Assembly: GCA_049451635.1 (NCBI GenBank)
Contig: JBMTVT010000010.1
Span: 1 to 42,981, forward strand
DNA length: 42,981 nt
Reading direction: 5' to 3'
DNA from: JBMTVT01 sp049451635
Lineage (GTDB): Bacteria > Bacteroidota > Bacteroidia > Flavobacteriales > Flavobacteriaceae
The position numbers and the translations under genes are program-made. The notes beneath the pieces are model-generated. The model saw nothing but the letters and a program-made list of their open reading frames with translations, searched no databases and was not told the origin of the DNA. Positions 1 through 9,065 of this stretch are shown here, piece by piece. Each line of letters starts with the position of its first letter. The first letter of the stretch is position 1.

Positions 1-81
1 GTACTCAAGGTGGGAATCGAACCCACACTCCGAAGAACCGGATTTTGAATCCGGCGCGTCTACCAATTCCGCCACTTGAGC
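1..81 (-). tRNA. tRNA-Leu (anticodon CAA), 3' end cut by window edge
   Basis: On the reverse strand the sequence folds into a cloverleaf. The acceptor strands are GCTCAAG and CTTGAGT (with a terminal G-U pair). The anticodon stem CCGGA/TCCGG carries the loop TTCAAAA, which gives anticodon CAA, reading UUG leucine codons. The T arm contains the usual GTTCGATTC. A long variable arm (about 10 nt) fits a class II tRNA such as leucine. The discriminator A is followed by a C at the window edge, so an encoded CCA is probably cut off. It is transcribed away from prs. Confidence 0.95.
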
Positions 82-169
82 TTCATTAATGGACTGCAAA
101 AATATATATTTTTTCAATATTAATCACAAAAATACTAGCCAATATACTTTTTAGGTTAAAATAAATGTA

Positions 170-177
170 TAAATTTG
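170..177 (+). promoter_or_regulatory. -7 promoter element for prs
   Basis: TAAATTTG matches the Bacteroidetes -7 consensus TAnnTTTG exactly. It lies about 54 bases before the prs start and away from the divergent tRNA-Leu. No clear TTG at -33 is visible at the usual 19-21 base spacing, so only the -7 element is claimed. Confidence 0.5.
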
Positions 178-230
178 CACCTCGTTTAAAATAAGTAGTG
201 CTTTATACACTATAAAACAACAAGTTAACT

Positions 231-1172
231 ATGCCAATTGTAATTACTGAAGCTAAAATTTTTGCATGTACACAAAGTCGAGTACTAGGTGAAAAAATTG
301 CTAAAGCCTTTGGAGCTGAGTTAGGTAATGTGATTACATCTACTTACAGCGATGGAGAGTTTCAACCATCGTATGAAGAATCTATTAGAGGTACACGTAT
401 TTTCATTATTGGTTCAACCAATCCAGGACCTGAAAATTTAATGGAAATGTTGTTAATGATTGATGCTGCAAAACGTGCTTCGGCAAGACATATTACAGCG
501 GTTTTACCTTATTTTGGTTGGGCAAGGCAAGATAGAAAAGATAAACCAAGAGTGCCTATTGCGGCTAAATTAGTAGCAAAAATGTTAGAAGCTGCCGGTG
601 CAACCCGTATTATCACTATGGATTTACATGCAGACCAAATTCAAGGGTTTTTTGAAAAGCCTGTTGACCATTTATTTGCATCAACTATCTTTTTACCTTA
701 TTTGCAAAGCTTAAACCTAGATAATTTAACCATAGCATCGCCAGATATGGGTGGCTCAAAAAGAGCTTACGCCTATTCAAAAGCATTAGAAAGCGATGTT
801 GTAATATGTTATAAGCAACGTGCTAAAGCCAATATCATTTCCCATATGGAGTTAATTGGTGATGTTACTGGTAAAAATGTGGTTTTGGTAGACGATATGG
901 TCGATACTGCTGGAACATTAACAAAAGCAGCAGATTTAATGATGGAACGTGGTGCATTAAGTGTTAGAGCTATTTGTACACATCCTATTTTATCTGGTAA
1001 AGCATATGAAAATTTGAACAAATCAAAATTAGAAGAGCTTATTGTAACCGATTCTATTCCAGTAAAGCCATTAAGTGATAAGATTAGAGTTTTAAGTTGT
1101 GCTGATTTATTTGCAGAGGTTATGGAAAAGGTTCATAATAATCAATCAATTAGTTCAAAATTTGTCATGTAA
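231..1172 (+). CDS. prs: Ribose-phosphate pyrophosphokinase (PRPP synthetase)
   Basis: Cytoplasmic enzyme that makes 5-phosphoribosyl-1-diphosphate from ribose-5-phosphate and ATP, feeding nucleotide, histidine, tryptophan and NAD synthesis. The 313-residue length is normal for the bacterial class I enzyme. Visible family features are the N-terminal FGAELG..TYSDGE segment, the catalytic flexible-loop region YFGWARQDRKDK (residues about 105-116), the MDLHADQIQGFF stretch (about 138-149) and the PRPP-binding loop VLVDDMVDTAGTL (about 224-236). The ATG at 231 is the first in frame after the candidate promoter at 170. It is followed after 51 bases by rplY on the same strand, an arrangement (prs-rplY-pth) common in bacteria, so co-transcription with rplY is likely. 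Confidence 0.97.
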   Translation: MPIVITEAKIFACTQSRVLGEKIAKAFGAELGNVITSTYSDGEFQPSYEESIRGTRIFIIGSTNPGPENLMEMLLMIDAAKRASARHITAVLPYFGWARQDRKDKPRVPIAAKLVAKMLEAAGATRIITMDLHADQIQGFFEKPVDHLFASTIFLPYLQSLNLDNLTIASPDMGGSKRAYAYSKALESDVVICYKQRAKANIISHMELIGDVTGKNVVLVDDMVDTAGTLTKAADLMMERGALSVRAICTHPILSGKAYENLNKSKLEELIVTDSIPVKPLSDKIRVLSCADLFAEVMEKVHNNQSISSKFVM

Positions 1173-1223
1173 TTTCCGAAAAGGAAAACAAAAAGAATAT
1201 TAATTAAATTATATAAATAGAAA

Positions 1224-1868
1224 ATGAAATCAATTACAATCAACGGATCTCAAAGAGAAAGCGTGGGCAAAAAAGCAACAAAAGCCTTACGTAATGCTGG
1301 TCAGGTTCCTTGCGTATTATACGGAGGAGACAAGCCAATGCATTTCTCTGCACCTGAATTAGCCTTCTCAAAACTTGTATACACGCCAAATGCGCATACA
1401 GTTGTGATTGCTTTAGACAATGGAGAAACTTTAAACGCGGTACTTCAAGACATTCAATTTCACCCAGTTACAGATAGAATATTACATGTAGACTTCTACC
1501 AATTATTTGAAGATAAAGAAATTGCTTTAGATATTCCTATTCATTTAGTTGGTAACTCTAGAGGTGTTAAAAATGGCGGTGTTTTAAGAAGAAATAACAG
1601 AAAACTTCGTATTAAAGCACTTCCTGCTAACTTACCAGACTTTATTGAAATAGACATTACTCCACTTAAAATTGGAGATAAAATCTATGTTGGTGAATTA
1701 CCAAGTGAAGGATATTCATTCTTACATTCAGATAATACGGTTGTTTGTCAAGTTAGAACATCAAGAACTGCAGTTGCAGATGATGATGATGATGAAGTTG
1801 AAGGAGAAGAAGGAGAAGAAACTCCAGCAGCAGAAACTGCTGAAACTACTTCAACAGCTGAGGAATAG
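1224..1868 (+). CDS. rplY: 50S ribosomal protein L25 / general stress protein Ctc
   Basis: Binds 5S rRNA in the large ribosomal subunit. The 214-residue protein is the long Ctc/TL5 form. An N-terminal L25 domain (about residues 1-90, beginning SITINGSQRESVGKKATKALR) is followed by the C-terminal TL5 beta domain (about 95-180, with DIPIHLVGNSRGVKNGGVL). A low-complexity acidic tail from about residue 186 (a run of five Asp, then Glu/Ala/Thr) is common in Bacteroidota L25 proteins. It lies downstream of prs and ends at a good intrinsic terminator before pth. Another reading frame over the acidic tail is open but is composition-driven. Confidence 0.96.
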   Translation: MKSITINGSQRESVGKKATKALRNAGQVPCVLYGGDKPMHFSAPELAFSKLVYTPNAHTVVIALDNGETLNAVLQDIQFHPVTDRILHVDFYQLFEDKEIALDIPIHLVGNSRGVKNGGVLRRNNRKLRIKALPANLPDFIEIDITPLKIGDKIYVGELPSEGYSFLHSDNTVVCQVRTSRTAVADDDDDEVEGEEGEETPAAETAETTSTAEE

Positions 1869-1892
1869 ACAAGTTTTTAACTTAAATAAATT

Positions 1893-1924
1893 AAAGCATT
1901 CTGTATTATTCAGGATGCTTTTTT
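1893..1924 (+). terminator. Intrinsic terminator after rplY
   Basis: An 11-bp stem (AAAGCATTCTG with CAGGATGCTTT, one G-U pair) and a 7-base loop are followed directly by a T-run. It closes the prs-rplY transcript. The pth start is only about 24 bases further on, so pth must use read-through or a promoter overlapping this hairpin. Confidence 0.75.
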
Positions 1925-1947
1925 ATTTTTACAAAAAAGAAGCTTTT

Positions 1948-2574
1948 ATGTGTTGGTTTTTAAACAATTTATTTAAGAATAAAAAAGACATAGAAGAACA
2001 AAATCCTATGAAAAAATATTTAATTGTTGGGTTGGGGAATATTGGTGAAAAGTATGATAACACACGCCATAATATTGGGTTTAGAGTATTGGATTATTTT
2101 GCAACCCAAGAAAACTTAACCTTTGAAACCCAAAAGCTAGGTGATGTAGCCACTTATAAGCTAAAAGGGAGGACTTTTATTTTTTTAAAGCCCAACACTT
2201 ATATGAACTTGAGCGGTAAAGCAGTTTTATATTGGTTAACCAAAGAAAAAATACCTTTAGAAAATTTATTGGTAATTACAGATGATTTAAACCTACCCTT
2301 TGGGAGTATTCGATTGAAAACTAAAGGAAGCGATGGTGGGCATAATGGTTTAAAGGATATTCAAGAAAAATTAAATACAACCCAATATAATAGATTTAGG
2401 TTTGGTATAAGCGATGCGTTTAGCAAAGGCAAACAAATAGATTATGTTTTAGGGGAGTGGACCGATGAAGAAAATAGTAAGTTAAAAGAACGATTGGATA
2501 AATCTGTAGAGCTGATAAAATCGTTTGCCCTATCTGGGGTTAATAATACCATGAATACCTTTAACGGTAAATAA
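1948..2574 (+). CDS. pth: Peptidyl-tRNA hydrolase
   Basis: Hydrolyses the ester bond of peptidyl-tRNAs released from stalled ribosomes, recycling tRNA. The family signature is clear: GLGNIGEKYDNTRHNIGF with the catalytic His in TRHNIGF, KPNTYMNLSGKAV, and DDLNLPFG carrying the conserved Asp. The open frame extends upstream into rplY, but that part is a low-complexity shadow. I chose the ATG at 1948 (MCWFLNNLFK...), giving 208 residues, because flavobacterial Pth proteins as I recall them often carry a short extension of about 20 residues before the MKKYLIVGLGN core. The ATG at 2008 (188 residues) is the alternative. It is part of the classic prs-rplY-pth neighbourhood. Confidence 0.93.
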   Translation: MCWFLNNLFKNKKDIEEQNPMKKYLIVGLGNIGEKYDNTRHNIGFRVLDYFATQENLTFETQKLGDVATYKLKGRTFIFLKPNTYMNLSGKAVLYWLTKEKIPLENLLVITDDLNLPFGSIRLKTKGSDGGHNGLKDIQEKLNTTQYNRFRFGISDAFSKGKQIDYVLGEWTDEENSKLKERLDKSVELIKSFALSGVNNTMNTFNGK

Positions 2575-2602
2575 AAAAAGAGAAGTTTAACTTCTTTTTT
2601 TT
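2575..2602. terminator. Bidirectional terminator between pth and the metallopeptidase
   Basis: AGAAGTT and AACTTCT form a short hairpin flanked by an A-run on the left and a T-run on the right, so it can act on both strands. It sits exactly between two convergent genes. The stem is short, so termination strength is uncertain. Confidence 0.55.
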
Positions 2603-2606
2603 ATTC

Positions 2607-5267
2607 TTATTCAATTATAATTTTTCGGGTAGATTTTCTAACACCATCAGTCACGTTTAAAATATACATGCCTGATTGCGCATTGTTCAAGTTTATTTTT
2701 TCATTAAAATCCCCATCATTTTTAAACATGTTTTTATAAATTTTTATACCCCTTAAATCAAATACTTCAACAGATATTTTACTTGATAGATTACTGTTTA
2801 ATTCAATATTGAATTCTCCTCTGTTAGGATTAGGGTATATTTTAAAATTGGTAAAATCTAAATTTTTCGTACTAAGTGGAGTGGCTACTTTATAGCATAC
2901 CGTAATCGACCAACTATTTAGGTTACCAGTATCTTTAGAGCCATAATCTCCCAAACCTAATGTCCATTGCCCATTTAAATTTTCATTTGCCCAAGTACCT
3001 AAATTAAGAGAAGGAGATTTCATAGTGAGACCATCGCCAATTGTAGTACAATCAAAACTAACGCCATCATCATCAAAAGTGGCTATAATATTTACATCTT
3101 CATTTTCACATGGCGAATACGCTCTAAGTATATTGGCTGAGGTGTTACTGGGGCTTTCTAATGTCATGGTTATATCACCTGGCCATGTATGGTCTATATT
3201 TACTGTTAAGTTTACATCGGTTATAACCCCTGTGTCTGTGATATTCAAAATAGAGGTTTCACTTATTGTTGCGGTATTGTCTGCTATAGAAATTGGTAAG
3301 TTAGGATCAGTGGAATTATAGGTGTTGCATATTTCAACTAATGAATAATCAATTGAAAAATCCTCAGAATTTATGGCAAAGAAATTGTTGTTTGTGGGCT
3401 CAATCATAATTCTACAATAGGGTGCTGGTGTACTTGGAACAGTAATTGTGTAGCTTCCGTTGTTAGGGATGTTGCTTGCAATTGGGGTATAAGTTACCCC
3501 ACCATTAGTTGAGAGTAAAATGTTCACATTAGAAGCACCACTTAAACTAGCTGTGTTATTAACGTTCCAGGTTATGGTTTCGCTCGTTCCACTAGTCCAT
3601 ACTATCCCAGGGGTATTCAGAGTAGTAATTTCAAATGGACCATAGCTGGAATCAAATGTAACAATCATATCATCATGAGCATTGTTAGCACCACCAGCTT
3701 TGTTGTCTCTTACGGTTAATCTGAAAACAGCTGTTCTGTTTACATTAGGGATTTTTTCCCATTGAGTGGCATTAACTCCAAACTTTAAATCAGACAAATT
3801 AGGAAAGTATCTTATATTATTTGTTGTTGGGCTAAATGACCTAAACAATACAGAATTAGAATCATTTGAATTAGCATCAGGATAAGTTGTGGCAGCATCA
3901 TTTTCATTGAATTGCTCCCAGCAATATGTTATAATATCTCCATCAACATCACCTCCGGTTCCGATAAGTTTAAAAGGTGTTCCAGTTGGCAATATTAAAT
4001 CATTTCCAGCATTTACTGTTGGGGTAGTATTGCCGGTATTGATTATTGAAGCGCAAGAGGTGCTCTTTACGTAAGTTGTTATTTGTTGAATTGAAATAGC
4101 ATGAAAATAAGGGTCACTATGAGCTTGTAAATCTGTTGGCCCAGTAATGCCGGCATACCCCATAATTGTACTACCGCTTCCTGGTTCCATTTGCACGTTT
4201 TCGCCCTCATTTCCATCAAAGGTCCAGGTGTGATTTGCTCCAAATTGATGCCCCAATTCATGAGCTACCAAATCAATATCAAAATTAAACCCTCCAGGTG
4301 CACTATCTGATGTGTACCCACTTCCCTTAATTCCACTGCTGCATACACATCCAATACAACCAGCATTTCCGTCAATAGACCCTACCGCAGATAGAAGATG
4401 TCCAATATCATAGTTGGCATCTAAAATTACAGCATCCAAAGTTGTTTGCAATTCGCTGTTGTAATTGCTTGAAGTATTTCCATAAGGATCAGATGCGGCA
4501 TTTAAATAAATAACAGCATCATTATTGGCAACTAATTGTAATGAAACGTTAAAGTCATTTTCAAAAACAGCATTTATATTGGTTAATGTAGCCGTTAATG
4601 CGGCATTTACAGATGCTAAAGTGCCGCCATGAAAAGCTGAATACTCTCCCGTAACAGATAATGCTAAATCATAGGTTCTTTTTTGACTGTCATTAGCATC
4701 CTTAATACTAATTGATTTAGAATTTTTTTCATAAAAAGAATTCAGCGTTTTGCATTCAAAACCATCAACTTTAATTAAATCAGATTTATATTGCACTGAT
4801 ACTTGGTTTGGATTTTTGTCAATTGGCTTGTAAGTAATTGTTTTTTCTTTTCCTAAAACAATTCCTGTAAATCCTTTGTAAGGCGATAAACTAAATCGTA
4901 TTGTTGAAGGGGTGGCACCAATAGAGTAACCAACATAAGATCTAATTTCAGGGTATTTAGCTTGTAGATCTGGATGCATTACTGAAGCCTCAATAATACG
5001 ATATTGTACTAATTTACCATCAATATTAGGGAGGCTTATAATTATATTACTCGAATTTTTATTGCTATTTTTTTCTAGCGAACGAGATAAAGTTTGTGAT
5101 AATTCATTATAATTAAATTCATATAGGGTTCTTGGGTTTTTGGTTTTTGAATGAAGAAGAGATGAATTTGAAGGCGTAACTTTTTGAAAAAAATCCTTTT
5201 GCCCAAAACTTGAAAATACACTTAAAAGTATGGCAATTGATAAAACATAATGTAGTTTTGTTTTCAT
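2607..5267 (-). CDS. Secreted reprolysin-type zinc metallopeptidase with P domain and T9SS sorting tail
   Basis: Predicted exported protease of 886 residues. The start at 5267 gives a classical signal peptide (MKTKLHYVLSIAILLSVFSSFGQ). The longer frame reaching 5336 is rejected because it would overlap the promoter at 5306-5336. A propeptide-like region is followed by the catalytic metzincin motif HELGHQFGANH at residues 336-346 and a Met-turn (IMGYAG, about 368). Then come Ig/fibronectin-like segments and a proprotein-convertase P domain (about 660-790, with DHTWPGDITMTLESP). The C-terminal region of about 75 residues (NFKIYPNPNRGEFNIEL... to KIIIE) is a type A T9SS sorting signal. It should be exported by Sec, sorted through T9SS and kept at the surface or released. 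Several Cys residues near the active site suggest disulfides. The substrate cannot be inferred. Confidence 0.93.
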   Translation of the reverse strand: MKTKLHYVLSIAILLSVFSSFGQKDFFQKVTPSNSSLLHSKTKNPRTLYEFNYNELSQTLSRSLEKNSNKNSSNIIISLPNIDGKLVQYRIIEASVMHPDLQAKYPEIRSYVGYSIGATPSTIRFSLSPYKGFTGIVLGKEKTITYKPIDKNPNQVSVQYKSDLIKVDGFECKTLNSFYEKNSKSISIKDANDSQKRTYDLALSVTGEYSAFHGGTLASVNAALTATLTNINAVFENDFNVSLQLVANNDAVIYLNAASDPYGNTSSNYNSELQTTLDAVILDANYDIGHLLSAVGSIDGNAGCIGCVCSSGIKGSGYTSDSAPGGFNFDIDLVAHELGHQFGANHTWTFDGNEGENVQMEPGSGSTIMGYAGITGPTDLQAHSDPYFHAISIQQITTYVKSTSCASIINTGNTTPTVNAGNDLILPTGTPFKLIGTGGDVDGDIITYCWEQFNENDAATTYPDANSNDSNSVLFRSFSPTTNNIRYFPNLSDLKFGVNATQWEKIPNVNRTAVFRLTVRDNKAGGANNAHDDMIVTFDSSYGPFEITTLNTPGIVWTSGTSETITWNVNNTASLSGASNVNILLSTNGGVTYTPIASNIPNNGSYTITVPSTPAPYCRIMIEPTNNNFFAINSEDFSIDYSLVEICNTYNSTDPNLPISIADNTATISETSILNITDTGVITDVNLTVNIDHTWPGDITMTLESPSNTSANILRAYSPCENEDVNIIATFDDDGVSFDCTTIGDGLTMKSPSLNLGTWANENLNGQWTLGLGDYGSKDTGNLNSWSITVCYKVATPLSTKNLDFTNFKIYPNPNRGEFNIELNSNLSSKISVEVFDLRGIKIYKNMFKNDGDFNEKINLNNAQSGMYILNVTDGVRKSTRKIIIE

Positions 5268-5305
5268 AGAGATTTTTTTGAAGCTATTTTTAAAATCTGA
5301 TATAA

Positions 5306-5336
5306 CAAATCTAACTTTTTTATGCCATTTAAGCAA
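5306..5336 (-). promoter_or_regulatory. Promoter of the metallopeptidase gene
   Basis: On the reverse strand TTG (5334-5336) is followed after 20 bases by TAGATTTG (5306-5313), a perfect Bacteroidetes -33/-7 pair. Transcription would start near 5299, about 32 bases before the chosen ATG at 5267. Confidence 0.65.
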
Positions 5337-5347
5337 TTAACCATTAA

Positions 5348-6283
5348 ATGAGTAAAACAAAAAACATAGGCAACTACAATAGTAAAGAGCCATCTGTTGT
5401 AACCATTGGTACTTTTGATGGCGTGCACATTGGGCATCAAAAAATAATTAAACGATTAATTAACACAGCAAAACAAATGGGGTTAAAGTCTATAATACTT
5501 ACTTTTTTCCCTCATCCTAGAATGGTGTTACAAAAAGATACCAGCATAAAGTTAATTAATACTATTGATGAACGGTATGCTATTTTAGACGCTTTGGGGT
5601 TAGATTACTTAATCATAAAAAAGTTTACCAAAGAATTCTCTAGACTATCGGCAGAAGATTTTGTAAAGCAAATTTTAGTTGAAAAATTGCATGCAAAGAA
5701 AGTTATCATAGGTTACGACCATAGATTTGGGAGAAATAGAAATGCCGATATAAACAATTTAAAAGCCTTTGGTGAAACATACGGTTTTGATGTTGAAGAA
5801 ATTTCGGCTCAGGATATTGATGATGTTTCGGTAAGTTCCACAAAAATTAGAAAAGCGTTAAATAAAGGCGATGTTCTTCAAGCCAATAAGTTTTTGGGGC
5901 ATCCATTTATGCTATCGGGCAAAGTAGTAAAAGGTAAAGGTTTGGGTAAACAATTTCAGTACCCAACTGCAAATTTATGTATACACGAAGACTATAAACT
6001 AATACCTAAACAGGGTGTTTATATTGTAAAATCTGCAATTAACAACACTGTTTTTTATGGGATGATGAATATAGGAACAAACCCAACCGTGGATGGAAAT
6101 GCACAAAGTATCGAAGTTCATTTTTTTGACTTCCATAAAGATATTTATGGCACCAAAATTCAAATTGATTTATTGCACCGTATTCGTAATGAGGAAAAAT
6201 TTGAGTCTATTGAAGCCTTAAAACAGCAGTTAGCAAAAGATAAAAAAATAGCTTTAGATTATATTGCTAAATATCATGCTTGA
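5348..6283 (+). CDS. ribF: Bifunctional riboflavin kinase / FAD synthetase
   Basis: Converts riboflavin to FMN and then to FAD in the cytoplasm. The 311-residue protein has the N-terminal FAD synthetase (nucleotidyltransferase) domain with VTIGTFDGVHIGHQKII (about residues 18-34) and GYDHRFGRNR, and a C-terminal riboflavin kinase domain with GKGLGKQFQYPTANL (about 195-209) and GMMNIGTNPTV. Length and domain order are normal for the family. The start at 5348 leaves an N-terminus of usual length. Its 3' end overlaps the next gene by 8 bases (ATGCTTGA), suggesting translational coupling. It is divergent from the metallopeptidase. Confidence 0.96.
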   Translation: MSKTKNIGNYNSKEPSVVTIGTFDGVHIGHQKIIKRLINTAKQMGLKSIILTFFPHPRMVLQKDTSIKLINTIDERYAILDALGLDYLIIKKFTKEFSRLSAEDFVKQILVEKLHAKKVIIGYDHRFGRNRNADINNLKAFGETYGFDVEEISAQDIDDVSVSSTKIRKALNKGDVLQANKFLGHPFMLSGKVVKGKGLGKQFQYPTANLCIHEDYKLIPKQGVYIVKSAINNTVFYGMMNIGTNPTVDGNAQSIEVHFFDFHKDIYGTKIQIDLLHRIRNEEKFESIEALKQQLAKDKKIALDYIAKYHA

Positions 6284-7592
6284 CAAATTTCTGTTCAAAC
6301 ATATTGATAATTCAGGGCTCATAGTTTTCAGAATTATTTTTGGGCTCTTGTGTTTTCTAGAATCTGTTGGAGCCATTTTCACTGGATGGGTAAAACGGAT
6401 ATTAATTGAGCCAGCTTTCACATTTTCATTCATTGGATTTGAATGGTTGCAACCTTTACCAGGTAATGGCATGTTCTATTATTATATTGTTATGGGTGTT
6501 TTTGGGTTGTTTATAATGGTTGGTTATAAATATAGGTTGAGTATAATATGCTTTACTTTCCTATGGGCATCTACCTACCTCATGCAAAAAACAGCATATA
6601 ACAACCATTATTACTTGTTGCTGCTAGTAAGTAGTCTCATGGTTTTTTTGCCTGCACATAAATACGCATCACTAGATGTAAAATTAAATCCTAAAATTAA
6701 AAGTATTTATATGCCTCAATGGTGTAAATGGGTTGTTGTTTTGCAACTTTTTATTGTTTACACATATGCTTCCATAGCTAAGTTTTACCCAGATTGGTTA
6801 AACTCAGAGTTTATAGCATTATTGATGAAACCCAAAAGTAATTATTTTTTAGTTGGAAATTTGCTTCAACAGGAATGGGTACATTACACTTTAGCATATG
6901 GAGGTATTTTGTTTGACGGTTTAATAATACCTTTACTATTATATAAACCCACAAGAAAATATGCCTTTTTTGTGGCTTTGTTTTTTCACTTATTTAATTC
7001 ATTTGTATTACAAATAGGTGTTTTCCCATATTTAGCATTAGCTTTTACATTGTTCTTTTTTGAGACTAAAACGATTCAGAAAATATTTTTAAAGAAGAAA
7101 CCGCATTACAATTTAGAAGAAGTAATAGTCTCTAATTTTAAAACACCAGCAATCATTGCTTTTTCAATTTACTTTTTAATTCAAATCGGGTTGCCGTTAA
7201 GGCATTATTTTTTTAGAGACAATGTCCTTTGGACCGAAGAGGGACACAGACTCTCATGGCGGATGATGTTAAGAGCTAAAAGCGGTTATGCAATATATAA
7301 GGTTGAAAACAATGAAACAGGTAAAACCCACATTGTTAATCTAGATAACTATTTAACAAAAAAACAAAAACAAGCGGCCTCCACCAAGCCAGATATTATA
7401 TGGCAATTTGCCCAACGTTTAAATAAACAATTTAAGGAGAATGGGCAGGATGTTTCAGTATATGTAGATTGCAAAGTAAGTATTAATGGAAAGCCTTTTA
7501 AAACCCTTATAAATCCTGAAATTGATATAGCTAATGTAGAATGGGATGCATTTAAACATAGTTCATGGATTTTACCTTCAAAACAAGAGTAA
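6276..7592 (+). CDS. HTTM-domain membrane protein (vitamin K-dependent gamma-carboxylase-like)
   Basis: Integral membrane protein of 438 residues. The N-terminal ~270 residues resemble the HTTM domain of bacterial gamma-carboxylase homologues: several hydrophobic helices (for example about 18-34, 70-90, 95-115, 150-170, 210-225, 228-262) with the typical segments QKTAYNNHYYLLLL, YTYASIAKFYPDWL and HLFNSFVLQIGVFPY. A C-terminal soluble region follows another helix near residue 295. The ATG at 6276 gives the family N-terminus (MLDKFLFKHIDNSGLIVFRI) and overlaps the ribF stop; four extra upstream residues are possible. Bacterial members are not known to carboxylate vitamin K substrates with certainty, so no reaction is assigned. 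Confidence 0.85.
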   Translation: MLDKFLFKHIDNSGLIVFRIIFGLLCFLESVGAIFTGWVKRILIEPAFTFSFIGFEWLQPLPGNGMFYYYIVMGVFGLFIMVGYKYRLSIICFTFLWASTYLMQKTAYNNHYYLLLLVSSLMVFLPAHKYASLDVKLNPKIKSIYMPQWCKWVVVLQLFIVYTYASIAKFYPDWLNSEFIALLMKPKSNYFLVGNLLQQEWVHYTLAYGGILFDGLIIPLLLYKPTRKYAFFVALFFHLFNSFVLQIGVFPYLALAFTLFFFETKTIQKIFLKKKPHYNLEEVIVSNFKTPAIIAFSIYFLIQIGLPLRHYFFRDNVLWTEEGHRLSWRMMLRAKSGYAIYKVENNETGKTHIVNLDNYLTKKQKQAASTKPDIIWQFAQRLNKQFKENGQDVSVYVDCKVSINGKPFKTLINPEIDIANVEWDAFKHSSWILPSKQE

Positions 7593-7609
7593 TTATCTTG
7601 TTAATTCAT

Positions 7610-7617
7610 TAAATTTG
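7610..7617 (+). promoter_or_regulatory. -7 promoter element for serS
   Basis: TAAATTTG is an exact TAnnTTTG match 19 bases before the serS ATG, which would give a leader of about a dozen bases. No TTG at the -33 distance is seen. Confidence 0.5.
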
Positions 7618-7636
7618 TCCCTTAAATTTTCAATAC

Positions 7637-8908
7637 ATGTTGCAAGTAGCTTTTATAAGAGAAAATAAGGAATTAGTCATTGAGCGCCTAGATAAACGAA
7701 ACATTGATGCCTCAAAAATGATTAATGATGTGATTGCTTTTGATGAAGAAAGGAGACGTATTCAAACCGAGTTAGATAACACCTTGGCCGAATCTAATGC
7801 ACTATCAAAAGAAATTGGGAACTTGTATAAATCTGGAGAAGTTGAAAAGGCAAATCTCTTAAAAGAAAAAACAGGACATTTAAAAGAAACCTCAAAAGAA
7901 CTTACCGAGGCCTTAAACAACAAAATTGAAGCTTTAAATGAACTTTTATATAAAATCCCCAATATCCCAAACGATTTAGTAAAAAGAGGAAATTCAGAAT
8001 TAGATAACGAAGTTGTTTTTAAAGCTGGAGATATTCCAAAATTGCACAAAAATGCACTTCCACATTGGGAGTTGGCTAAGAAGTACGATATTATAGATTT
8101 TGAGCTTGGTAACAAAATTACAGGCGCAGGCTTTCCAGTTTATAAAGGGAAAGGTGCAAAATTGCAACGTGCATTAATAACCTATTTTTTAGATAAAAAT
8201 ACGGCTGCAGGATACACTGAATACCAGTTGCCACATTTAGTAAATGAAGCTTCTGGTTTTGGTACAGGGCAATTGCCAGACAAAGAAGGACAAATGTATC
8301 ATATAACCGAAGATAATTTGTATTTAATACCAACAGCCGAAGTGCCAGGAACCAACATTTTTAGGGATGTGGTTTTAAATGAAGCCGAATTGCCAATAGG
8401 TATTACAGGTTACACACCATGTTTTCGAAGAGAGGCAGGCAGTTATGGTGCTCATGTAAGGGGTTTGAACAGATTGCATCAATTTGATAAAGTTGAAATT
8501 ATTCGTGTGGAGCATCCTAATAATTCTTATAATGCTTTAGATGGTATGGTAGAGCACGTTAAAGGAATTTTAAAAGAATTGAAATTACCATACAGAATAT
8601 TGCGTTTATGTGGAGGTGATACCTCATTTGCATCTGCTCTAACGTATGATTTTGAAGTATTTTCTACTGCACAAGATAGATGGCTTGAAATATCTTCAGT
8701 ATCTAATTTTGAAACGTTTCAAGCTAACCGTTTAAAACTTCGATTTAAAAATAGTGAGGGGAAAAATGAACTCGCCCATACACTAAACGGAAGTTCTTTG
8801 GCGCTACCTAGAGTACTAGCTGGTATTTTAGAAAATTATCAAACAGAAAATGGGATAGAAATACCTGAAGTTTTACAGCCTTATACAGGTTTTAAGATTA
8901 TTAATTAA
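7637..8908 (+). CDS. serS: Seryl-tRNA synthetase
   Basis: Class II aminoacyl-tRNA synthetase charging tRNA-Ser (and tRNA-Sec where present). The 423 residues are the standard size. An N-terminal coiled-coil tRNA-binding arm occupies about residues 30-100 (Glu/Lys/Leu-rich). The catalytic core has motif 2 in TPCFRREAGSYGAHVRGLNR (about 260-279), the serine-binding TAEVPGTN segment and motif 3 with LNGSSLALPRVLAGILENYQ. It starts at the first ATG after a -7 element and ends before a good terminator, so it is probably monocistronic. Confidence 0.97.
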   Translation: MLQVAFIRENKELVIERLDKRNIDASKMINDVIAFDEERRRIQTELDNTLAESNALSKEIGNLYKSGEVEKANLLKEKTGHLKETSKELTEALNNKIEALNELLYKIPNIPNDLVKRGNSELDNEVVFKAGDIPKLHKNALPHWELAKKYDIIDFELGNKITGAGFPVYKGKGAKLQRALITYFLDKNTAAGYTEYQLPHLVNEASGFGTGQLPDKEGQMYHITEDNLYLIPTAEVPGTNIFRDVVLNEAELPIGITGYTPCFRREAGSYGAHVRGLNRLHQFDKVEIIRVEHPNNSYNALDGMVEHVKGILKELKLPYRILRLCGGDTSFASALTYDFEVFSTAQDRWLEISSVSNFETFQANRLKLRFKNSEGKNELAHTLNGSSLALPRVLAGILENYQTENGIEIPEVLQPYTGFKIIN

Positions 8909-8970
8909 TTAAAATAAATTCTTACAAAATTTAACAATTTAATTTCTAATTATCGATTAAGTGCAAAATA

Positions 8971-8995
8971 AAATCGTTGTTTAACGATTTTTTTT
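8971..8995 (+). terminator. Intrinsic terminator after serS
   Basis: AAATCGTT, the loop GTTT and AACGATTT form a perfect 8-bp stem followed by a T-run to 8995. It lies 62 bases past the serS stop. Confidence 0.75.
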
Positions 8996-9031
8996 CTATT
9001 TCTTTTGTGTTTTAAAATTTATTTACCAAGT

Positions 9032-9060
9032 TAGTAGGACCAAAAATATTTAACCTACTA
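9032..9060 (+). promoter_or_regulatory. Inverted repeat just upstream of the 40-codon ORF
   Basis: TAGTAGG (9032-9038) and CCTACTA (9054-9060) are perfect 7-bp arms with a 15-base spacer, ending 5 bases before the ATG at 9066. It could be an operator dyad or a leader hairpin controlling translation; nothing in the sequence decides between these. Confidence 0.4.
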
Positions 9061-9065
9061 GCTCC

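Noticed and set aside
1672..1947. N-terminal extension of the pth reading frame inside rplY
   Set aside because: Low-complexity Met/Lys/Gln/Leu translation of the acidic rplY tail in another frame; no pth homologue I know has it.
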